A DNA stretch of 14,294 nucleotides from Haloferacaceae archaeon (lineage in GTDB: Archaea; Halobacteriota; Halobacteria; Halobacteriales; Haloferacaceae): positions 1 through 14,294 of the forward strand of contig PWFE01000105.1 of NCBI GenBank assembly GCA_003554115.1, written 5' to 3'. Below are positions 1 to 6,684 of this stretch, in pieces. Within the stretch, counting starts at the first letter, position 1. Every line of letters begins with the position of its first letter. Below the pieces are notes generated by a model. It was not told the DNA's origin and ran no database searches. It worked only from the letters and a program-made list of their open reading frames with translations. Position numbers and translations under genes: made by a program.

Positions 1-187
1 ACTTCCCGTCAAAGCGACATGTACACAACCCGTCGACGGAATTTCTGGGACACCTTCACCGAGCCACCCAACGACAAGGCTGGTAAGACCACTCGAACAG
101 ACGGATTGTCTCGGCACATATAGTCGATAAACCGTGAACGAGCAGCCGGGAAAACACAGGCCCATACGAGAGTCAGTAGGACAACCG

Positions 188-194
188 TTTTACT
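188..194 (+). promoter_or_regulatory. TATA-like promoter element of the phosphoesterase gene
   Basis: The sequence TTTTACT lies 24-30 bp before the ATG at 218. This is the spacing expected for an archaeal TATA box on a leaderless transcript. No Shine-Dalgarno sequence precedes the ATG. The rest of 1-187 shows no gene, RNA or repeat I can support; the open frame on the opposite strand there has no recognisable family features. Confidence 0.55.
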
Positions 195-217
195 GTTGAA
201 CCTGAATACGAACACCT

Positions 218-1564
218 ATGACAGATAACGCCGATGATCGGGTTTACTACGTTATCAGTGACCTTCATATCGGCGGTGATGAACAGCTCGAAGAAGTCGA
301 GTTCCTCGATGAGCTCCTGGCGTTTCTCGAACAGTTAGCGACAACTGACGAAAACGCCGAACTGATAATCAATGGCGATGCGTTCGGGCTCTGGGAGTTT
401 ACGACCGTCGACGGCATCGATAAGTTCGATGTGCTCGAATCGAGTTATCCTGCGTTGTTCGAACAGCTCCGTGCGACCGGCCAAAACATCCAGATAACAC
501 TGTTACCGGGCAACCACGACCATGAGTTGGCAGCCTACGACGCGTATGTCGACCGACTCGCTGAGTACAACGTTGATCTCGTCCAAGACAAATCGATCAA
601 ACGAGCGGTCGGCGAGCAGGCAATTCATTTCGAACACGGCCACCAACAGGACGACAACAACCGGATCGACGACTGGGGCAACCCACATGCGACCCCGCTT
701 GGTTACTACTACAACACCCTGATTACGAGCCGCGCGGGTCAACTGTCGGATCGCGGCCGATACAACTGGCTTAAAGACGTCCAGGCGGTCACACCCACCG
801 AGCGGATGCCGATCTGGATGCTCTCGAAATACTTCTATCGGGAAATGAACCCCGTTATTCGCTACTCGCTGGTGCCGTTTTTATTATTATTTAATATTAG
901 CGCGGTTCTGGCCGTGCTTGCGGGGCTGGATCTTATCGGCGTCTGGTCGATGCCGGTGGCCCAAACTGAGGCCTTCCTCAGTCGGTTCGGCGCGGCCGGA
1001 ACGGCCGCCTGGTTCCTGTTGAGCATCAACGTCGCAGTTACCGGTCTGCTGTTACTTGTGGGGATTCCGTTCTACTTCCTTCGGCGGGATATCCGTCAGA
1101 CGGTCAACCGGTTCGGCGTCTTCGAGACTGAACTCACAGTCGACGCCGAAACCCCCTACGAGGAGGCCGCCAGCGACGTGTTCGCCAGCGACCCTCGAAC
1201 GACGATCTACTGTTATGGCCACACCCACCGTCCGTTGATTAAAGATATCGGCGACGGCGTGCTGGTCAACACTGGGACGTGGCTCAAACGACTTCACCGC
1301 CGCGATGGGATTATCGGCATCCTTCCACCCGTGTTCTATCCGTCATACCAGCTTGCAGCGGTTCGGATCGCACCCGAAGTCGACAGTGTCACCATCGAGT
1401 ACCAGACGATAACCAAACCGAGTCCTGCAACCGAAGAGCTCACGCTCACCGAACGGTTGTTCACCGTCGGCAGAGAACCGGAGCCGGATTTTCCGGATCG
1501 ACACGTTATCGAGACGCCGCCGGAAACGGCCGCCGCTGAGACACCCATCGAACAAACAACCTGA
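218..1564 (+). CDS. Calcineurin-like metallophosphoesterase with two internal membrane helices
   Basis: This is a binuclear-metal phosphoesterase, 448 aa. All family motifs are visible: DLH at residues 15-17, GD at 53-54, GNHD at 98-101, HGH at 140-142 and GHTH at 334-337. Two hydrophobic segments, about 216-241 and 261-287, lie between the fourth and fifth motifs. The catalytic fold is therefore interrupted by a membrane hairpin, with both halves presumably on the cytoplasmic side. The C-terminal 60 residues are acidic and Pro/Thr/Glu-rich, probably disordered. The substrate is unknown; the motif pattern resembles bacterial lipid- or nucleotide-cleaving phosphoesterases (LpxH-like), but the fold alone does not identify a substrate. 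The start at 218 fits the TATA box at 188-194. The gene lies just before orc1 but is separated from it by an ORB-like element and hairpins, so they are probably not one operon. Confidence 0.88.
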   Translation: MTDNADDRVYYVISDLHIGGDEQLEEVEFLDELLAFLEQLATTDENAELIINGDAFGLWEFTTVDGIDKFDVLESSYPALFEQLRATGQNIQITLLPGNHDHELAAYDAYVDRLAEYNVDLVQDKSIKRAVGEQAIHFEHGHQQDDNNRIDDWGNPHATPLGYYYNTLITSRAGQLSDRGRYNWLKDVQAVTPTERMPIWMLSKYFYREMNPVIRYSLVPFLLLFNISAVLAVLAGLDLIGVWSMPVAQTEAFLSRFGAAGTAAWFLLSINVAVTGLLLLVGIPFYFLRRDIRQTVNRFGVFETELTVDAETPYEEAASDVFASDPRTTIYCYGHTHRPLIKDIGDGVLVNTGTWLKRLHRRDGIIGILPPVFYPSYQLAAVRIAPEVDSVTIEYQTITKPSPATEELTLTERLFTVGREPEPDFPDRHVIETPPETAAAETPIEQTT

Positions 1565-1590
1565 GAGTTTTGCCGGCCAAAGGGAGAACG

Positions 1591-1595
1591 TTTTT
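1591..1595 (+). terminator. Possible T-run terminator after the phosphoesterase gene
   Basis: Five consecutive T residues occur 27 bp after the phosphoesterase stop codon, in a GC-rich context. Archaeal RNA polymerase can terminate at such U-runs without a hairpin. The run is short, so this is tentative. Confidence 0.3.
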
Positions 1596-1640
1596 GTACT
1601 CGCTGTTCCTCTGGTTCGTCTGCATCAACTGGACACGGTA

Positions 1641-1680
1641 GGACGCCTCGTCCGAGCGGAACTCCCTGCCAGCAGGGTTC
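1641..1680. repeat. Two adjacent inverted repeats upstream of orc1
   Basis: The first hairpin is GGACG / CGTCC with a 3-base loop (1641-1653). The second is CCCTGC / GCAGGG with a 2-base centre (1664-1677), flanked by GAA (1659-1661) and TTC (1678-1680), which extend the pairing past a two-base bulge. They lie between the phosphoesterase stop and the orc1 TATA box. Possible roles are origin structure, operator or transcription termination; none can be chosen from the sequence. Confidence 0.45.
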
Positions 1681-1689
1681 TCCGGTCGA

Positions 1690-1696
1690 TTTATTA
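1690..1696 (+). promoter_or_regulatory. TATA box of orc1/cdc6
   Basis: TTTATTA lies 41-47 bp before the orc1 ATG, further than in the leaderless genes nearby. It predicts a transcript start near 1717-1720 and a leader of about 18 nt. That leader contains the G-run AGAGGGGGT (1725-1733), which can act as a Shine-Dalgarno. This gene is therefore one of the few in the window with a probable leader and ribosome binding site. Confidence 0.55.
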
Positions 1697-1710
1697 GTGA
1701 CGTGCTATCG

Positions 1711-1733
1711 GTTCCACCTGAAACAGAGGGGGT
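1711..1733 (+). promoter_or_regulatory. ORB-like origin recognition element next to orc1
   Basis: The sequence GTTCCACCTGAAAC is followed by AGAGGGGGT. This matches the general form of the archaeal origin recognition box: an imperfect TTCCA..TGGAAAC dyad, then a G-string on one side. It lies immediately before the initiator gene, where oriC1 elements occur in haloarchaea. It overlaps the predicted orc1 transcript start and ribosome binding site, so binding by Orc1 could also repress its own gene (inference). A weaker inverted version may lie at 1647-1662, where CCTC, GT and GGAAC recur in mirrored order with two fewer bases. Confidence 0.6.
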
Positions 1734-1736
1734 TGC

Positions 1737-3365
1737 ATGACGACAGACGACACACACCCGGAGCCTGATTCCACCGACGACGAGCCGACAGCCCCGAGAG
1801 ATCGTTCTGCAACGTCGACCGATCTGGATTTCGATACGATGCTCGGAGCCGATGGGAACAAAGAACGCAAGGGTCTGTTCGACGACCTACTGTCGAGCGA
1901 GCCGATTTTCGAGAACAAAGAGGTTCTCAGACCTTCATACACTCCACATGAGCTACCACACCGAACCGACCAGATCAACCAGATGGCGACGATTCTTGTC
2001 TCTGCGCTCCGTGGCGATACCCCCTCAAACATTCTCATTTACGGGAAAACCGGAACCGGCAAAACCGCAAGCGCGAAGTTCGTCAGCCAGGAACTCGAAT
2101 CCACTTCACAGAAGTACGACGTCCCCTGTGAGGTCGAGTACATCAACTGCGAGGTGACCGACACCCAGTACCGGGTGCTTGCCCAACTGGCAAACAAGTT
2201 CATTGAAAAAAACGAAACCAGAATCGAATCACGAATCGAGGCACTCAAAACGGTTCGTGATCGGCTGGCGTCCGAACTCGACTCGACAACATCAGACACG
2301 GACAACCCGGCCGACGAAGACGACATCACAGCCGATCTAATCGCCGCCGCCGAACCGGACAGCGAGTCGACTGAGACTGACGACGGATCCGAAACCGACC
2401 AACAGACAGCCGACTTCGACTCCGTCGAGGCGGTCGAGACCGAAATCGAATCGCTGCAGGCCGATCTCGACGAGATGGATCCCGTCCCGATGACGGGGTG
2501 GCCCACAGATCGGGTGTACTCAACGTTTTTCGAGGCCGTCGACTACCACGAGCGCGTGGTCGTTATCATGCTCGATGAGATCGATAAACTCGTCGAAAAA
2601 AGCGGCGACGACACCCTCTACAACCTCTCGCGGATGAACTCCGAGCTCACCAACTCGCGGATTTCGATTATGGGCATCTCGAACGATCTCAAGTTCACCG
2701 ACTTTTTGGATCCGCGTGTCAAATCCTCGCTCGGCGAAGAGGAGATCGTCTTTCCGCCGTACGACGCCACTCAACTCCGTGATATTCTCCAACATCGGGC
2801 GGATGTCGCGTTCAAATCCGAGGCACTCACCTCGGACGTGATCCCGCTGTGTGCGGCGTTTGCAGCCCAGGAACACGGCGATGCCCGCCGTGCGCTCGAT
2901 CTGCTTCGGACCGCCGGTGAACTCGCCGAGCGAAGCCAATCGGACAGTATCGAAGAAACACACGTCCGACAAGCCCAAGACAAAATCGAACTTGACCGGG
3001 TCGTCGAGGTCGTCCGGACGCTCCCGACTCAGAGCAAAATAGTCCTGTTTTCGATTATCCTCCTTGAAAAGAATGGGGTTCATAACATCAACACCGGTGA
3101 GGTGTTCAACATCTACAAACGCCTCTGCGAAGAGATCGACGCCGATGTGCTCACCCAGCGGCGCGTCACAGACCTCATCAGCGAACTCGATATGCTTGGT
3201 ATCGTTAATGCAGTTGTCGTCTCGAAAGGCCGCTACGGCCGCACCAAGGAGATGAACCTCTCGGTCCCGATTGACGAAACCGAGGCAGTCCTGCTTTCGG
3301 ACTCGCGGCTCGGCGATATCGAAAACGTCCAACCGTTCGTGCAGGCCCGGTTTGACAACAACTGA
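1737..3365 (+). CDS. orc1: Orc1/Cdc6 replication initiator (oriC1-type)
   Basis: This AAA+ initiator binds ORB elements and starts chromosomal DNA replication by recruiting MCM helicase. It has 542 aa. Walker A is GKTGTGKT (103-110) and Walker B is LDEID (279-283). Sensor 1 is near GISND (313-317), the probable arginine finger is R327 in DPRVKSS, and sensor 2 is GDARRAL (381-387). A winged-helix DNA-binding domain fills about 425-515. Between Walker A and Walker B there is an insert of about 90 residues (roughly 160-250). It is charged and predicted coiled coil at both ends, with a Ser/Thr/Asp/Glu-rich middle. It makes the protein longer than the roughly 400 residues usual for archaeal Cdc6. 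The conserved body matches the haloarchaeal Orc1 paired with oriC1, whose members commonly carry such an insert. Convergent with the signal peptidase gene, 15 bp apart. Confidence 0.95.
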   Translation: MTTDDTHPEPDSTDDEPTAPRDRSATSTDLDFDTMLGADGNKERKGLFDDLLSSEPIFENKEVLRPSYTPHELPHRTDQINQMATILVSALRGDTPSNILIYGKTGTGKTASAKFVSQELESTSQKYDVPCEVEYINCEVTDTQYRVLAQLANKFIEKNETRIESRIEALKTVRDRLASELDSTTSDTDNPADEDDITADLIAAAEPDSESTETDDGSETDQQTADFDSVEAVETEIESLQADLDEMDPVPMTGWPTDRVYSTFFEAVDYHERVVVIMLDEIDKLVEKSGDDTLYNLSRMNSELTNSRISIMGISNDLKFTDFLDPRVKSSLGEEEIVFPPYDATQLRDILQHRADVAFKSEALTSDVIPLCAAFAAQEHGDARRALDLLRTAGELAERSQSDSIEETHVRQAQDKIELDRVVEVVRTLPTQSKIVLFSIILLEKNGVHNINTGEVFNIYKRLCEEIDADVLTQRRVTDLISELDMLGIVNAVVVSKGRYGRTKEMNLSVPIDETEAVLLSDSRLGDIENVQPFVQARFDNN

Positions 3366-3376
3366 AGCCGTCGGCT
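3366..3376. terminator. Short palindrome between convergent orc1 and signal peptidase genes
   Basis: AGCCG-T-CGGCT starts at the base after the orc1 stop codon and lies within the 15-bp gap between the two stop codons. As RNA it could form only a 4-bp stem with a 3-base loop on either strand, so a terminator role is uncertain. Confidence 0.3.
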
Positions 3377-3380
3377 CTCG

Positions 3381-4310
3381 CTACCTGAGCAGGTCACGTC
3401 GACCGATCGCGTACGCACCACTCACTGTAATCGCCCCGAGACCGACCGGAAACAGCGGGCTCCCGCTCGCTGCGCCGGTGAGTGCGAGCCGAATGTATCC
3501 CACGTATGGGACACGCAGTTGTGCGATGCCGGTTACCCACTCTGGTTTGACAACTGGGGCGATTCCGTTTGCCTGATCGTACTGCGCGTTGCTTGCGGTG
3601 TTATCGCCCTTTGTAATGTAGCCGTCGTGTGGTGCTGGACAGTACTGGAGCTCGTCACAGTCGTCGGCCGAGACGTACTCGGCGTTTGCCTGTTCATACC
3701 AGTTTTCACCTTCTTCGACGAAAAAGTGTGCCCGGTGGATAATTGGTGGCCCACTCGCCTCCGGATTGTCGAAAACGACCACGCTCCCGGCAGCATTAAA
3801 TGAGGTATACTCGGTCTCACTCACTGTCCCTGCAGTGACGACACCGAGCCCATCGGCTTCATTCGGGCTGAAACGACCGGGTTCGGTGACAAAGACCAGA
3901 TCGTACTGGTTAATGTTCGGCTCCATGCTTTCGCTTTCGACTGCTACCATCGGTGGCCACACGCCGCTGATCCCAAACAGGAGTCCACCGATCAGGAGTA
4001 CGATAATGATGCTGATACTCACCTCTCGAAGCAGTAACAACGGACCATCAGTTGCGGTGAGAAACTGCCGCCACAGAGGGTCGGCCGGTTCAGTCGACTC
4101 CGCTGATGATTCAGCTACAGAAGGGCCAGAATTTGGAGACATATGAACCGCGTCACTATGTCCGTTGTTGCTGTCTTCGTCGACGCCCGGAGTCGTCGCT
4201 AAGTCAGTTTCTGTCAGGTTAGACTGTCGCTGGCCAGTCTCTTCAGCCGGGGAGTCCCGGTCTATAGTCGACTCGGTGTCGCGATCCGGTCGACGATCCC
4301 CGTCAGTCAT
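3381..4310 (-). CDS. sec11: Signal peptidase I (Sec11-type, S26 family)
   Basis: This membrane protease removes signal peptides from proteins exported through Sec. It has 309 aa. The first 90 residues are acidic, polar and probably disordered in the cytoplasm. A membrane helix follows at about 96-115. The catalytic serine is S128 in SESMEP, the probable histidine is H192 in IIHRAH and the aspartate is D236 in TKGDN. This Ser-His-Asp arrangement is typical of archaeal and ER signal peptidases rather than the bacterial Ser-Lys type. A second hydrophobic segment near 284-302 anchors the C-terminus. The extracellular domain has two nearby cysteines (C218, C224) that could pair. It is convergent with orc1 and divergent from the PolD small subunit. 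From family knowledge this position next to orc1 is conserved in haloarchaea, although no functional link to replication is known to me. Confidence 0.92.
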   Translation of the reverse strand: MTDGDRRPDRDTESTIDRDSPAEETGQRQSNLTETDLATTPGVDEDSNNGHSDAVHMSPNSGPSVAESSAESTEPADPLWRQFLTATDGPLLLLREVSISIIIVLLIGGLLFGISGVWPPMVAVESESMEPNINQYDLVFVTEPGRFSPNEADGLGVVTAGTVSETEYTSFNAAGSVVVFDNPEASGPPIIHRAHFFVEEGENWYEQANAEYVSADDCDELQYCPAPHDGYITKGDNTASNAQYDQANGIAPVVKPEWVTGIAQLRVPYVGYIRLALTGAASGSPLFPVGLGAITVSGAYAIGRRDLLR

Positions 4311-4316
4311 TATCCA

Positions 4317-4358
4317 CCCATTCGATGGGGGCGTGTTTGAACCTTCGGGGTAATACCC
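4317..4358 (-). promoter_or_regulatory. Signal peptidase promoter region with two palindromes
   Basis: On the minus strand, GGGTATTACCC (4358-4348) contains a TATA-like core about 41-44 bp before the ATG at 4310 and predicts a start near 4326. It is also a perfect palindrome, GGGTA-A-TACCC. A second palindrome, CCCAT-TCG-ATGGG (4317-4329), covers the predicted start site. A GGGTGG run just before the start codon could serve as a weak ribosome binding site. The two palindromes could be operator sites (inference). Confidence 0.4.
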
Positions 4359-4433
4359 TGTCTACGTCTTGTGATTTAATCCAAAGATACCGTCGTCTCG
4401 ACCGAGTATAATGACTTCCTACTCACACGTACA

Positions 4434-4442
4434 CTTAGTTTA
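4434..4442 (+). promoter_or_regulatory. TATA-like element upstream of PolD small subunit gene
   Basis: CTTAGTTTA is centred about 24 bp before the ATG at 4462 and predicts a transcript start at or near that ATG. If translation begins at the GTG at 4537, as homology suggests, the mRNA has a leader of about 75 nt. Two other AT-rich spots, ATTTAAT (4374-4380) and GTATAAT (4405-4411), lie further upstream. Confidence 0.4.
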
Positions 4443-4536
4443 ACTGTCAGACACATACAGTATGCAGTGGCTACTGCGGCAGATGAGCAGTCTCTGGTTC
4501 GGCATGCTTTTGGCTGGAGCTATCCCACGAGTTGGT

Positions 4537-6153
4537 GTGCCACTGGAGACACACTCGCGGATCGTCCAGTCGTTGGCTGCCCACGGCTACAACGCCGAGC
4601 GCGCGGCAGTCACACTATTAGCCGGTGTCGACGATCCGCAGGCTGCAGTTTCGGCCGTCGCCGAGTCGGTTCCTGACGACACCCTCCGAATTACCGTCGA
4701 CGACGTCCGACCAGTGCTGGACGATGCGCCAGCACCCGATCCAACAGCTGTCGAGTCGTCTCATACACAAACTTCAGCTTCGGAGCCGTCGTCTGAATCC
4801 GGTACTTCTACTCCATCGACAAACCCGAAAAATCAGTCGAAGCAACAGGGTTCTGCAGTCGAAACGAAGGGGTCTTCGAAGACGCAGGTCTCGACTCCAG
4901 ACACCACCGCAGCAGGCTCTCGCTCGCGTTCAACAGCGACTCGGTCGCCACAGCCAGCCGAGATTGCCGGTGATATCACGGGTCGATCCACTGGAACCGG
5001 TGAGTACAAACAGTTCGTCACGACGTTTCGAGATCGGTACGAACGACTCTCGAAACTGTTAGGCGGCCGTGTCAACCACCGACCGGCATCAGCGATTCAG
5101 TCGATGGCCGGAGGTAGCGAAGCCGAGATGATCGGACTGGTCAACGACATTCGCTCGACAGCCAGCGGCCACTGGCTGATCGAACTCGAGGACACGACTG
5201 GGACGTTTCCGGTGCTCGTGATGAAAGACCGGGATATCGCTGAGTTAGTCGACGACTTACTATTGGACGAATGTATCGCCGTTCAGGGAACGTTGTCAGA
5301 CGACGCGGGGATTATGTTCGTCGACTCATTGTTTTTCCCTGATGTCCCCCGCACCTTCCGACCGTCGACCGCTGACCGCCACGTCCAGGCTGCCCTTATT
5401 TCCGATGTTCACGTCGGCAGCCAAGAGTTCATGGCTGAGGCTTGGGATCGGTTTACCAACTGGCTGCACACCGAGGAGGCCGAACACGTCGAGTACCTCC
5501 TGATCGCGGGCGATATGGTCGAAGGCGTCGGCGTCTATCCCAACCAGGACGAGGAGTTGGATATCATCGACATCTTCGATCAGTACGAGGCTTTTTCGGA
5601 GCATCTCAAAGCCGTCCCTGGTGATATGGAGATCGTCATGATTCCCGGCAACCACGATGCGGTTCGGCTGGCCGAACCACAACCCGGCTTCGACGAGGAG
5701 CTTCGCAGCATTATGTCGGCTCACGACTGCCGCATCTCGGGGAACCCATCGACGGTGACCATCGAGGGCGTTTCTGTGCTGATGTATCACGGCGTCTCAC
5801 TCGATGAAGTAATTGCTGAACTACCCGAACACAAAGCTAGTTACGACGAGCCTCATAAGGCAATGTACCAACTACTTAAAAAGCGACACGTCGCCCCGCA
5901 GTACGGCGGCCGGATGCGACTGGCTCCGGAGACAACGGACTACTTAGTTATTGACGACGTACCTGACATCTTCCATACGGGCCACGTCCACAAACTCGGT
6001 TGGGGGAAGTACCACAACGTCTTGGCGGTCAACAGCGGCTGCTGGCAGGCCCAAACCGAGTTCCAAAAGAAGGTCAACATCGACCCCGACGTGGCTCACG
6101 CACCGATCGTCGACCTCGATACGCTGCATATGACTGTCCGGAAGTTCGCCTGA
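4537..6153 (+). CDS. polD1: DNA polymerase D (PolII) small subunit DP1, 3'-5' exonuclease
   Basis: This is the proofreading nuclease subunit of the archaeal replicative polymerase D; it acts with the large subunit DP2, which is not in this window. From the GTG start it has 538 aa. Residues 1-65 form the N-terminal helical domain seen in the family. About 72-140 is a Ser/Thr/Gln-rich disordered linker. An OB-fold follows at about 176-271. The calcineurin-like nuclease then shows DVH (290-292), GD (325-326), GNHD (371-374), YHG (417-419) and GHVH (482-485), so all metal ligands appear intact. Start choice: an ATG at 4462 would add 25 residues, but codons 4504-4536 have unusually few GC third positions, and as I recall haloarchaeal homologues begin at the PLET motif found directly after this GTG. 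The TATA box spacing instead favours 4462, so the start is unresolved. Convergent with the GNAT-like gene. Confidence 0.93.
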   Translation: MPLETHSRIVQSLAAHGYNAERAAVTLLAGVDDPQAAVSAVAESVPDDTLRITVDDVRPVLDDAPAPDPTAVESSHTQTSASEPSSESGTSTPSTNPKNQSKQQGSAVETKGSSKTQVSTPDTTAAGSRSRSTATRSPQPAEIAGDITGRSTGTGEYKQFVTTFRDRYERLSKLLGGRVNHRPASAIQSMAGGSEAEMIGLVNDIRSTASGHWLIELEDTTGTFPVLVMKDRDIAELVDDLLLDECIAVQGTLSDDAGIMFVDSLFFPDVPRTFRPSTADRHVQAALISDVHVGSQEFMAEAWDRFTNWLHTEEAEHVEYLLIAGDMVEGVGVYPNQDEELDIIDIFDQYEAFSEHLKAVPGDMEIVMIPGNHDAVRLAEPQPGFDEELRSIMSAHDCRISGNPSTVTIEGVSVLMYHGVSLDEVIAELPEHKASYDEPHKAMYQLLKKRHVAPQYGGRMRLAPETTDYLVIDDVPDIFHTGHVHKLGWGKYHNVLAVNSGCWQAQTEFQKKVNIDPDVAHAPIVDLDTLHMTVRKFA

Positions 6154-6167
6154 ATTCGTGTCGAATT
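6153..6167. terminator. Perfect hairpin shared by two convergent genes
   Basis: AATTCG-TGT-CGAATT has perfect 6-bp arms and a 3-base loop. It begins at the last base of the PolD small subunit stop codon and ends inside the stop codon of the opposing GNAT-like gene. This placement suggests a bidirectional terminator or mRNA 3'-end structure, although no strong U-run follows on either strand. Confidence 0.5.
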
Positions 6168-6591
6168 AGGGTTGTTGGCGGTACCGAATCGTCCGCGAGC
6201 CGCGGAACATTGGGCCGCTTCCGTCGTCGAAGAAACCCGCAGCCTCAACAGCAGCCGTTTTTTCGGCGGCGTCGGTTTCGACCAACACTTCAACGGCCAT
6301 GTTTTCGCAGGCCGCAAACCGGACTGGCTCGGCTAACAGTCGTTCGCAGGCCTCGCGTGTCCCACCGAATTGGGTAACATGAACGGTTTGTTCGTGCGCA
6401 TCAAAACTCACGAAACCCAGCAACTCGGTGTCACTGGCGTCGGTGTCGACGTTTGGATCGCGGTTTCTTTGATCTCGTTCGGCGACGCGGACGCTTCGGT
6501 CGTGGACGAGGTTTCGGACGACATCCGCTGGTGCATCGGCCAACGCCGCAATCGCCTCGGCGTCGTCTTCGACTGCGTCCCGAATGTGCAT
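6166..6591 (-). CDS. GNAT-like N-acetyltransferase domain protein, divergent
   Basis: This is a 141-aa single-domain protein. The N-terminal MHIRDAVEDDAEAIAAL resembles the first strand and helix of GNAT acetyltransferases. LLGFVSFD (about 58-65) matches the central strand, and VEAAGFFDDG (near 114-123) matches the common C-terminal AAGF segment. The usual acetyl-CoA loop (Q/R-x-x-G-x-G/A) is not seen: the corresponding stretch reads GGTREACERLL. The protein may bind acetyl-CoA weakly, use a variant loop, or have lost activity. The substrate is unknown. It has its own TATA box (GATTTTAT on the minus strand, 6623-6616, 25-32 bp before the start). It is convergent with the PolD small subunit gene, 12 bp apart, and divergent from the 29-aa peptide gene. 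Confidence 0.75.
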   Translation of the reverse strand: MHIRDAVEDDAEAIAALADAPADVVRNLVHDRSVRVAERDQRNRDPNVDTDASDTELLGFVSFDAHEQTVHVTQFGGTREACERLLAEPVRFAACENMAVEVLVETDAAEKTAAVEAAGFFDDGSGPMFRGSRTIRYRQQP

Positions 6592-6684
6592 ACGCGTTCT
6601 ACCGTCGCTGTCCCGATAAAATCAGGGGGCCAATCCATCGAGCGATACTGAAGGGTTTATTTGTACTCACTCGAACCGTAGGCT
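6592..6684. promoter_or_regulatory. Divergent promoter pair, GNAT-like gene and small membrane peptide gene
   Basis: Two TATA-like boxes point outward. GATTTTAT on the minus strand (6623-6616) serves the GNAT-like gene starting at 6591. TTTATT on the plus strand (6656-6661) lies 24-29 bp before the ATG at 6685. Both spacings fit leaderless mRNAs. The second box supports the 29-aa frame as a real, transcribed gene start. Confidence 0.55.

Noticed and set aside
195..213. GTTGAACCTGAATACGAAC resembles the ORB dyad
   Set aside because: It shares the ACCTGAA core but lacks the G-string and has mismatches in the first arm; it also lies inside the leaderless promoter spacer of the phosphoesterase gene.
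9..215. Open frame of 68 codons on the minus strand before the phosphoesterase gene
   Set aside because: No family features, and it overlaps the TATA box of the divergent gene; its N-terminal hydrophobic stretch seems to arise by chance.
2520..3332. Long open frame on the minus strand inside orc1
   Set aside because: It mirrors a strongly conserved AAA+ coding sequence. Long antisense frames are common in GC-rich haloarchaeal genes.
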